NCBI GenBank assembly: GCA_039583875.1
Contig: CM077161.1
Coordinates: 63,121,885-63,185,884 of the forward strand
Length of the DNA stretch: 64,000 nt
Reading direction: 5' to 3'
DNA from: Platanthera guangdongensis
Taxonomy: Eukaryota > Streptophyta > Magnoliopsida > Asparagales > Orchidaceae
Numbering within the stretch: position 1 is the first letter of the stretch; each line of letters starts with the position of its first letter. Shown piece after piece: positions 1 through 9,522 of this stretch. Both the position numbers and the translations under genes were made by a program. Under the pieces are notes generated by a model that ran no database searches, had not been told where the DNA came from, and saw only the letters and a list, made by a program, of their open reading frames with translations.

Positions 1-1710
1 GCTGATTTTCCAGGACATATCCTTGTTTGACTGCCATGTCATCAACCTGTTTCTTAATGTTCTCTTGATGAGTAGCTAGATAGACCACTGCATTTCCTCC
101 TTTATGGAAGTAGTCAGTCATTTCCTTTTTATGTTAATTCACTTCAAATCTTATCGATTTTATGTCTTGAGCTAAGGAAAATTGTAGCTCCTTATGGTGC
201 TCATCCATATAAGTTTCCATTGCCTTCCGTTGCTCATCTAGCTTTATTTGCAATGCCACCAACAGAGAACTATAATCAGTAGTTGGGGCAGGATGTGGAT
301 CAATTGTCTGTAGTGCTTTCTTGTAGGTCTGGCTTCTTCTCTTGAAGATCTGGAACTTCCTTTTCTTGGCTCTAGCAGCCTCTTCATCCTCTGAAGCAGT
401 ACTAGCAATATCTACTCTATCCTTAGGACTAGGAGGTAACTCCTTCTCAGTCCTTCGTAGCTCCTCAGTATTTCTTGGCTCCTCAGTCTCTTGTCTAGCA
501 GGCTCCTCTATAGGCTCTTCTTCAAGATTTACCTTCTCCCCCTCAACAGCTGCTATCTCTCTCTCAAGGTCTGTTTGTACAAGATCAGGGAACAGCTCTT
601 CTAATGTAAACTCCTGTTGAGGTTGAGGTTGTATCTGTGTTTGCTGATCAACATCAAGTAATGGTTCAGACAAAACTTCATCCTCAATATGGAAATTTAA
701 TTGATTTACTTCAGTAATTACCTCTAGAATAGTTTAGGTAGCCCTTTCACTCTCTAATTGAGTTGGCTCATCCACATGTAGCGGCTCCACCTGGAGTGGA
801 TCCAGGTGAATTGGGCTAGCTGAGGGTAGCTCCCCCTGCCTCTGAGCATCTTCTTATCTTGCTGGTGACTGTCCAGCATTGTCATCTGCACCATCATCAG
901 AACTAAACACCACTTGCTCCTCTGAGCTACTTGAGGATTCTTGTGGCACAATGGCTGTCTTCTTCTTCTTCTTCTGAGGTGTTTCCTTTTCTGGAGTTGG
1001 CAGTTCCTTTGTCAATACTCTATCCCATCTTGAGAAAATTCTTACATTCATTCTCCTCATGTGGTTTATCTTTGAACCTGCAGCTTGGTTCATCACTTCA
1101 GGTATACTTCCAGCTAAGTATAAGCTCATAATTCTACCCAGATTGGGCTTCTTCAGACTTTCTTTTATCTTGTCAAACAACACTGCTGACCAATCAGTAT
1201 TAAGTTTGAAAATTATCCTTGCATCATACTGAACATATGAGCTGAAATTCTGTCATGTCCTCCAGGCTTGCTCAGAATTACCTTGCCAACTATTTCAGAC
1301 AAAAATTGTCCTTGTATGTTCATGCCTTTCCTGTTGAAAACTGATCCTATCTTCAGCTTTGAATCAAGTCCACACCATGTCAGTGCCTCCCTTGTCTTTG
1401 AAGCAGAGACATCTTCCTCTTCTTTTGTTCTAGGGAGATGTAGAACTTTTCTTAGAGTCTTATGAGTGACCTTCACCTTTGCCCCATGAACTTTGGCTTT
1501 AATCTTGAGTCCAGATTCATCAAGAGTTGCTGCACTCAAGAATTCGAGGACTTCCTTCTTCCAGATCTTGATAGGTTCTGAAACAAGATACTCTAGGCCA
1601 GTCTCTGTAATTAGGGTTATCACACCTTGGATTTCGGGTTCCGCATCATCAAAGGCGTGTCGCACGAGCTCATATACTTCATTAATGTTCTCTTCTAGCT
1701 TGGGCGCCAT
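1..1710 (-). pseudogene. Sirevirus A third ORF (env-like position), N-terminal part, frameshifted, runs off the window
   Basis: This ORF lies downstream of pol. The start chosen is the ATG at 1710 (MAPKLEEN), because the aligned ORF in Sirevirus B begins with the same residues at 31593 and both follow a TATA box at the same distance. The first 165 or so codons are open and then end at 1213. Comparison with B shows a one-base loss near 1216, after which homology continues in another frame (1183-854, then 673-134). TAA codons near 853 and 735 interrupt it; the latter is CAA in B. The protein is acidic and low-complexity in the middle (Glu/Ser/Pro-rich), then has a basic patch and an amphipathic helical stretch. 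Its position matches the 'env-like' third ORF of Sireviruses, but I see no convincing signal peptide or membrane anchor, so an envelope role is not supported here. Confidence 0.75.
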
Positions 1711-2212
1711 TAGGGTTTGAAGAAATTTTGAATTTAGAGAAGAGAGATGTCGACACATAAGTTTGGTCTCGAAACTAAGGTGAGCGAGTCGACAAACAAT
1801 GGGGAAAACCTATTTATACCTTTCTAGAATTGAAGGTGAAAAGGCGCGTTAAAATACTTGAATTGTGTCGACACTATGGAAAAGTGTCAACACTTACTTC
1901 TAATATCTCGACAACTATGTGTCGACACAAATATAGTCGACAGAATATATGTGTCGACACCTATATATCTCAGCTCGACACTTAGTCGAGACACTACAAG
2001 ACTAATTCTGTGTAAATCCTAAGTGTCGACACCACCCTGGATGTGTCGACACCTACACTGCATGTGTAGACACTAATTCTCTGAAGTGTCGACACAGACT
2101 TCCTAAATGTGTCGACACCATTTCTCTGAAATGTCGACACCACTTCTATGTGTCGACACAGACAACTCTGTGTGTCAACACTATTTTACTTAGCCAATTT
2201 TTTTTTTGTAAA
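1711..2212 (-). promoter_or_regulatory. Internal spacer with GTGTCGACAC palindrome array and TATA box before the third ORF
   Basis: Between the pol stop and the third-ORF ATG lie about a dozen exact or near copies of the perfect palindrome GTGTCGACAC (about 1865-2190). Downstream on the minus strand comes GGTATAAATAGG (1809-1820), about 105 bp before the ATG at 1710. The same layout and spacing recur in Sirevirus B (31594-32084). The Sirevirus LTRs use the same palindromes upstream of their own TATA boxes. I infer a second, internal promoter for the third ORF; no transcript evidence is available from sequence. Confidence 0.6.
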
Positions 2213-4324
2213 CTATTCTAAGTTTATCATTCCTAATTCAATTTTAAACTTATTGAATTTGGTTTCATCTAAGGGCTTAGTAAACATATCAGCTAACTGA
2301 TTATCTGCCTTAACATACTCTAGGGAAATATCTTCTTTTTCCACATGTTCTCTTAGAAAATGGTACTTTATTTCTATGTGCTTAGTCCTACTATGAGAGA
2401 CAGGATTATTTGCAATAAAAATGGCACTAGTAGAATCATAAAATAAAGGTGTCCTACTTAGTTGAATACCATAATCTTCTAGCTGGTGTTGTATCCATAG
2501 TAGTTGTGCACAGCAGCTTCCTGCAGCAACATACTCTGACTCTACTGTGGAAATAGCCACACTGGTTTGCTTCTTGCTACTCCATGATACCAGCCTTCCA
2601 CCTAGAAATTGATAGGTTCCTGTGGTACTTTTCCTATCCTCCTTGCAGCCTGCAAAATCTGTATCTGAATAACCTGTCAGTTCAAAATCTCCATTCCTAC
2701 GGTACCAAAGGCCTAGATAAGGAGTGCCATTAAGATATCTCAAAATTCTTTTGACTGCTGTCAAATGAGATTATTTAGGGCAAGCCTGGTACCTAGCACA
2801 GACACATGTAGCATACATGATATCTGGTCTACTAGCAGTCAAATACAGTAGGGAGCGAACTATCCCTCTATACAAAGTTTCATCTACAGGTTTCCCTGCA
2901 TCATCTTTGCTTAGAGACATTGTTGACCCCATAGGAGTTTTCATGGTAGTGGATGATTCCATACCATACTTCCTTATCAACTGTAGGGTGAACTTAGACT
3001 GGCATATAGACAATCCATCTTCAGTCTGTCTAACTTGGAGACGCAAGAAGAACTTAAGTTCCCCCATACTGCTCATTTCATATTGTCCTTGCATGAGTTT
3101 TGCAAACTTTCTGCAAAGACTACTTTCTGTCGACTCAAATATGATGTCATCTACATATATTTGGACTAAGATAATCTTGCCTCTGGATTCCCTAAGGAAT
3201 AGAGTCTTGTCTATTTTCCCCCTAGAGAATTTGTTCCCTATGAGGAAACTAGACAGGGTTTCATACCAAGCCCTAGGGGCTTGTTTTAACCCATACAAAG
3301 CCTTTCTAAGTCTATATACATAGTCAGGTTTAAGAGAATCTACAAAACCTGATGGCTGCTCTACATAGACTTCATCCTTCAGATTTTCATTCAGAAAAGC
3401 TGACTTAACATCCATTTGATATACCTTAAACCCTTGATATGTTGCATAGGCAAGGAACATCCTTATTGCCTTCAGTCTTGCTACTGGAGCAAAGGTTTGA
3501 TCAAAATCAATACCTTCTTCCTGCCTATATTCCTTTGCAACAAGTCTAGCTTTATTCTTTATGATGATACCATTCTCATCCAACTTGTTCCCAAAGATCC
3601 ACTTAGTTCCAATAATGTTGTGGTCCTTGGGTTTAGGAACTAGCTCGCAGACCTTGCATCTTTTGAATTGATTCAGCTCCTCTTGCATGGCCTCAATCCA
3701 ATGAGGGTCTAGGATTGCATCTTCAAACTTATTTGGCTCAACTTGGGATAGGAAACTTGAGTAAAGAACTGTACTTAGATTCCTGCTCCTTGTTTGCACT
3801 CCTTGTCTGGGATCTCCAATTATTTGACTGGCTGGATGATCCTTTAAATTCCTATTTGCTGAAGGCAGCCTGTCTTCAGGTTATACACCTTCAGCTTCTT
3901 CATTCAACTGCATCTCTTGGTCTTCTTCAGCATCAGGAGTATCTTGTACTCCCCCTGGACAGCAGCCACCATCTTCCACTTACTGACTTGCAGTAGAACC
4001 TTCTGTTAAGGTAAGCTTGTCCATTCTTTCAGTTACACCTGTGGAGCTGCAAACACTACTTGGCAATTCATTGTTAATGAGTCTTGCTTCATCAAAAACT
4101 ACATGTACTGACTCTTCTACAACTTGAGTAATCAAGTTGTAGACCCTATAAGCCTTACTGTTGTTGCTATACCCAACAAAGATTCCCTCTTGGCATTTGG
4201 CAGCAAACTTGGTTAGATAATACTTACCATTGTTAAGGATATAGCACTTGCAACCAAAGATCCTGAAATAGGATAGATTTGGTTTTCTGCCCTTCACAAT
4301 CTCATAGGGGGTCTTCTTGTGGCA
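2213..4324 (-). pseudogene. pol: Sirevirus A pol, 3' half: integrase C-terminus, reverse transcriptase, RNase H
   Basis: This is the downstream half of pol, separated from the upstream half (12295-13357) by the nested LARD. The integrase C-terminal module comes first (KGRKPNLSYFRIFGCKCY, 4297 downward), then a copia RT with TKWIF, ARLVAK, the [11 protein letters not shown] block and the catalytic YVDDIIF, then RNase H (SDTDFAGC, STVESEYVAA, ENQ/DNQLADMFTKP-type ending at 2213). Stops: TAA near 3980 in a poorly conserved linker, and TAA at 2773-2771 between RT and RNase H. The second is shared by Sirevirus B. Removing the LARD plus one target-site copy keeps the frame. RT makes cDNA from element RNA and RNase H removes the template. 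Confidence 0.9.
4320..4324. repeat. Target-site duplication TGGCA, left of the LARD
   Basis: TGGCA directly precedes the TGATG terminus of the LARD and recurs at 12290-12294. Deleting the element and one copy rejoins the integrase coding sequence in agreement with Sirevirus B. Confidence 0.95.
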
Positions 4325-4498
4325 TGATGAATTGTAAATATACCTATTTTTGTGTACATTAATTTAGTTGTTTTCATTTATTTTTGTTGTTTTTACTTAT
4401 TTTTATTCAATAAAATGCTCCTATTTTTGTAAATATTATACTAACTTATTTTATTTTATTTTTCAGGAAAAAATCAAAAATCTGCCAAAATTTGACAT

Positions 4499-4975
4499 GT
4501 CACGCCCGTGACATATTGGTCACGCCCGTGACCAGGGCGTGACACGTCAAAAACCGTGAAATCAGCAAATTTGAAGTGCAAAGCCTGACACGCCCGGGGT
4601 CACGCCCGTGTCACCCGAGTCACGCCCGTGACCCAAGCCCGTGACACTCCACTCGACGATTTCATCTCGACGATCGTCGAGTGTCGACACCAGCCGACAC
4701 GCCCAGAGTCACGCCCGTGACCTGGGGCGTGACCTTTCCAGCTAGCCCGACAAGACCCGCGCGGCGACTTTTTGGCGCACCGCGCCCAGATCCACCTGCC
4801 TGTCACGCCCCCTGTCACGCCCGTGACCAAGGGCGTGACCACTGCGAGACCGACACGTGTCCAGCCAAAGTCAACTTTCCCGTCAAATCGCCGGCCGCCT
4901 TCTCAAATAGTACTGTCACGCCCCCTGTCACGCCCGTGACCAAGGGCGTGACCCATGTAAATTTTTTCTATAAAT
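4499..4975 (+). promoter_or_regulatory. LARD U3: GTCACGCCCGTGAC array and TATA box
   Basis: At least ten copies of the near-palindrome GTCACGCCCGTGAC or its half GGGCGTGAC occur from 4499 to 4952, directly upstream of CTATAAATT (TATA at 4969-4975). The copy in the other LTR is at 9697-10173. Degenerate versions lie in the Athila LTR (47876-48022, 62268-62580). Confidence 0.7.
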
Positions 4976-5554
4976 TCCAGTCTTCTGCTCTGGATTTCTG
5001 TTCCCCTTTTGGGCACCATTTTGTATAGGGGAAATGCTGCTGGATTGCTTCCAAGGCCCTTGTAAGGGATTTTCTCCCTCTCTCTTTCTTCTTTTTTTAG
5101 CTTTGTAATCGTTTTTAGACTTAATAAAAATGTAGATTTTTTCCCATTTCATGGTTTTGGAATGCATCCATGTGCCCCTCTCTTATACAATCTTATTTAT
5201 GCTTTATTTTAACTTAGTTTATGTTCTTCTTTATAGGCGTGTGTGAGTGTATGAGTATAGTTTATTTACTTTTATGTTTTCATTTTCTTACGTAGTGTTG
5301 TTAACTTAGGTTTTTATATCTTTCTATCTCATTGTTATAAACCCGTAAAATTGATTTCAAAGTGATTTTCATTTCTTTTAAGTTAGATTTTTCTTTTTAG
5401 GATGTAAAACCTTTTCATTATTTTCAGTTTATTTTCACTTTTTAATCAGTTTTACGGAGTTATAGGAATGATTATATAGTTGTTTTAATTTTTCGCGCAC
5501 TTTGATTTTTCGTTTAAACTTTTGTCCGTTTAATTTTTTCGTTCTCTTTTTATG

Positions 5555-6103
5555 CATTTCTACCGCATTTTAGCGGTAGAAATGTATTCGTTTTTATTTT
5601 TAGAGCTCTTGCATTTTTTCGTTTATTTGCAAAACTTTCTTTCCGGTTAATTTTTATTTTCTCTTTTTATGCATTTCTACCGCATTCTAGCGGTAGAAAT
5701 GCAGTTGTTTTCAATTTTAGATAACTTAGTTTTTTTTTACATTTTTTGTACTTGCGCATTTATTTCCGCCTACTCGTTAAGAGTTAAATGGCGCCTGCTT
5801 ATTTTAATTCTATAGAGTGCGTGAGTTTGTAATTTTCCTTTTTTTCCGCCTACTCACTTGAGTTTAATGGCTGGATTTTATTTCGGTAGAGTGTGTGTGT
5901 TTTCATTTATGTCGAGAGAGAGTGTGTGTGCGTCGCATTTATTTTGTCCTACTCGGTTGAGTAGGACCCGTATTTATTTTCTCCTACTCATTTGAGTAGG
6001 ACTTGCGTGTGTGTGTTTTACCGCTTTCTTTCTCCCGCCCACGCAGTTGCGCCGGGACTCGCAATTTACTGCTTTCTTCAGTCCTACTCGTTTGGGTAGG
6101 ACT
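5555..6103 (+). other. Cluster of short hairpins in the LARD U5/leader
   Basis: Two hairpins CATTTCTACCGC-(6)-GCGGTAGAAATG lie at 5555-5584 and 5672-5701. They are followed by a series with the stem CCTACTC/GAGTAGG: 5946-5967 (GTCCTACTC-GGTT-GAGTAGGAC), 5981-6002 and 6081-6103, with degenerate relatives near 5767 and 5848. All are repeated in the 3' LTR (offset +5198). They lie downstream of the inferred transcription start, so they would be in the RNA leader. Confidence 0.6.
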
Positions 6104-7107
6104 TGCAATTTTCAGCTTTCATTTACTGCTTTCATTTTATCGCTTTCATTTACTGCTTTCTTTATCGCTTTATTTTCTGCTTTTCTCGCAAGCCGTCCCC
6201 ATTCCGATGAGTGGCTAATCGTTCTTAGCCCTCGGCATCGAAGAGCATTGGGACAGATAAAATAGCTTAAAATAATTAAAGGTCTTATTTTTCTAATTAA
6301 TTAAAAGTACTTAAGGTTTGCCCGGGGTTAACGACGCGTAGGACCACATATCGATGTGTGGGCCCTATTTCCGTTTTCCATACGCTCGCCGAGAGGCCGT
6401 GCGTATGGACAGATCACCCCTTGGCAAAGAGAGTTCCGCACTAACCCTCGAGAGAGGAGGCGCGCCAACTCTACCGGATTGGGTTCCCCACCCAATAGCG
6501 GGGTTCTTAGCGTAATGCGGGCGTTAAGAGGAATCCTTCGTCGGACTAACGTTCGGTCGAATAGTCTTAGCGTTCAGGTGAGCGATAGCCCTATAGCTAG
6601 GTGAGCTCATTTTAGTGGAACCTCCACGGCCAAGTCTCCGCCTTAATTAATTAGAAATTTAGGAGCTCTTTTTATTTAAAGTCTATTTTAGTTCAATTGT
6701 TTTTTTTCGGTGCCATCGAGCTAAGCTCTTCATCGACACCACCTTCATGCTTTCATTTTTCTTTCTGTCATTTTTTGCTTTTTATTATATATATAAATAT
6801 CCCGACAAGATAATTATCGGTAAAATAATAGTCCCCTCCAGGGAAGAGTAGAAATAATCGAACCAGACCCGAGAACAATACGACCTCGATATTCCACCCG
6901 AAATATCCTGTACTACTCACGATAGGTGCACTTGCCTCCTTTCGTTAAAACTCGATCTCTAAACCCTTTTTATATCCAAAATAAATAAATAAAATACACG
7001 CGACCCGTTTTCCTAAATAAAATCACTTCCGCCTTTTTCTCAAATAAAACCGCCGGGTCGCCGCGTGACCATAAATAATTTTGGAGTTTTAACCTGCATC
7101 AAGTTTT

Positions 7108-7125
7108 TGGCGCCGTTGCCGGGGA
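7108..7125 (+). other. LARD primer-binding site, tRNA-Asp type
   Basis: TGGCGCCGTTGCCGGGGA is complementary to the 3' 18 bases of plant tRNA-Asp(GUC), six bases after the LTR. tRNA-Asp priming is typical of Athila elements. Confidence 0.9.
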
Positions 7126-9503
7126 GTTTTCGGTTCGTTATTTTAAACCCTGGAAATCTATTAATTTTACCTTATTATAAAAACCTATATATAATAATAA
7201 TCATAAACTACTTAAAAACAAAAAAAAACTAACTTACAAAATATATATAATTATTATTATTATTCTTATTATTATTTATAAAATATTTTTTTGAAATGAC
7301 GTCATTTTCTACTACCAAAACAAAACAACAACAAAAAAAAACTAACTTAAAAACCAAAAAACTCAAAAAACTTGAAAAAGTTTAAAACTTAAAAAATCTA
7401 AAAACTCTAAAAAACCTACAAATCCAAAAAACCAAAAATCAACTAAAAACTAAAAACCAACTAAAAAATAAAAAAAAAATCTACTTAAAAACACAAAAAA
7501 TATATATATATAATTTGCTATTAATAAATGTATCTATGTTTTATTTAACTTCTTTTATTTTCTTTGATTTCATTTTGCTTCGGCGCGCTTCCATTATTGT
7601 GAGCTCTAGGGGATCACATATTTATCACGCAATGGTCGCTAAGGCCTTAGCTACCTTCCGAGTCACCCACGCACATACCCCCTACCGCCCGCACTCTTTA
7701 GGCCGAGTTTATCCTTTTTTTGTTTTTTCTGTTTCTTTTTGCTTTTTTCTTCTAAATAATGCAGGGTTTCGACCTGCGCCTTCCCGGACTCGTCTAAGGG
7801 AAGCTCCTTCCCTCCCTTTTTCTTTTTGTACTTATTTTATTTTGTATATTATCTGTTCCGCATACTTAGATTGCAACATTGGGGACAATGTTGGGTTTAA
7901 GTATGGGGGTGTTTTCCTATACTGCATTTTTTTTATTCTGTACTCATCAAAAATACAAAAAAAATTTGCAAAACATAAAACCTAAAAAAAATTTTTCCCT
8001 TGTTTTTATTTTCATAAAACTTAAAAACAAAAAAAATTCAAAAAAAAAATTTTTCAAAAAATCTTTTTACTTCGTAAATATTTTTTGTAAAAAATCTCTC
8101 TTCCCCCCCCCCCTCTTCTTCTTTTTTTTGTAAAAACTTGCTTCTTGCTTGCCCGCGACGGTCGACTCATCGAACCAACCATTCAAATAAGAGTCTGTTC
8201 GCGGGGCCGCAATCGAGTTTTTACTTTGTTTTTTTGTAAAAATCTCTCTTTCCCCCCTATCTTCTTTGTAAATAACTCTTTTTTCTCTCCTCATTCTTGT
8301 AAATAATTTATCCTCATAAAACCATTAAAAATAAAAAAATTAGAAAAACCCAAAAACCCCAAAAAAATAAAAAATCTAAAAATCCTAAAAAGATAATAAT
8401 TAAAACACAAAAAAAAAAATATAAAAACTCTAAAAATTCCAAAAAAAAAAAAATGTTTTGTAACAAAATAATTCGAATATATCATATCTTAACTCTTTTT
8501 GCTTTCCAAAAATCTAGTTTCGAGTTAATTTATATGCGAATTTTAGTTATTCTTTGCTTACTATTCGTTTATTAATTAAGGTTCGATAGATTTAAGTGTC
8601 TGGGGTTAAGATTTAAAGAATTTTTTATGTCTTTTCCTTATAATAGGGAACTTGTTTTTCACCACCACTTCTAATTTTATAAATAGAAGCTCGTTTTTTA
8701 TGTTAGAAAATAACATCTATGGATTTCAATTATTTCAACTTCATGCTTTTAGAAACATTAGAACGTTCATTTTAAAAAGGTTGCTCTCAAAACTTTTTGA
8801 TTAAAAGCTAGTTTTATTTTTGAAAAACTAAAGCCACTTCCATTTTTTTCGTGTCTTAATTGACATGATTTACCCCTATCCCTTAAAAGATCCTATGTCA
8901 ATGGGAATAAGATTTCGTTCCGTAAACATAGGCACCCAATAATTTAAAAAGATTATATATGGAGTAAGAGGATAAAATTCATTACTCCTACAAATATACA
9001 TTGGGTTCTTTATTTATTATGAAGAAAGAAAAAATTTATTATAAGTTAGGAAAATAAGATTTCGTTTTCCTAACTATCCAAAAGAAAAAAAATTGGAGGT
9101 TCGAGAAAAAATTGCCTCGCCTCAATATCCAAACCTTCTTCATAATCCACCAAACCACTTAGCCTATTTCAATGATTCTAGACTTAATTTAAAATTTTTT
9201 TGAGAGCATAATTTTTAAATTGCATTATTTCCTTTAACTTCTTTTTAGCCAAAGTTTTTTGTATAAATCAAATCCATCTTTGTTAAACTAACAAAAATAA
9301 ATTTTTGCTTTCTATTTTATTTTATGTAGAAGTCTTTTTGAAACTCTTCCTCTATTCATAACATTTCATAAATTAGGATTTAATTCTTTAACCCCGGATG
9401 TTTATTTTGATCTTACTTTTAATTAATTCAAGCGGTAGCTAAACTTAGGATCTCTTTTATTCCTTATAAGTTCATCTCCAACTTTTGCTCTGGAATAGCA
9501 AAA

Positions 9504-9522
9504 GCTTAAGTATGGGGGTATT
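9504..9522 (+). other. LARD polypurine tract region
   Basis: The G-rich stretch AAGTATGGGGGTATT abuts the TG of the 3' LTR, the expected place for plus-strand priming. A near copy lies 1.6 kb upstream at 7895-7911. Confidence 0.65.

Larger units (their letters stand above)
4325..7101 (+). repeat. LARD 5' LTR (2777 bp)
   Basis: Starts TGATGAATTG, ends GCATCA. U3 holds a CACGCCCGTGAC-type array, then a TATA box (4969-4975) and an AATAAA signal (5123-5128). By this reading R is short and U5 is about 1.9 kb. The last 150 bp differ strongly from the 3' LTR, while the rest is nearly identical. Confidence 0.95.
7102..9522 (+). other. LARD interior, no coding domains
   Basis: About 2.4 kb of A/T-rich sequence with long A- and T-runs. 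Short ORFs here (for example 7515-7985) resemble no retroelement protein and are not called. At 7895-7911 the phrase GTTTAAGTATGGGGGTG follows GGGGACAATGTTGG; this resembles motifs in the 3' untranslated part of Athila elements. It recurs as GCTTAAGTATGGGGGTATT at the LTR boundary (9504-9522). Confidence 0.7.

Noticed and set aside
4600..6604. ORFs in the LARD LTRs (for example 4681-5028, 6011-6265, 6356-6604 and their copies near 9879-11802)
   Set aside because: Identical in both LTRs only because the LTRs are duplicates; low-complexity, overlapping opposite-strand ORFs and no known domain.
7515..8133. Possible coding region in the LARD interior
   Set aside because: Phe/Lys-rich peptides from homopolymer runs, no retroelement motif, no conserved homologue in the window.
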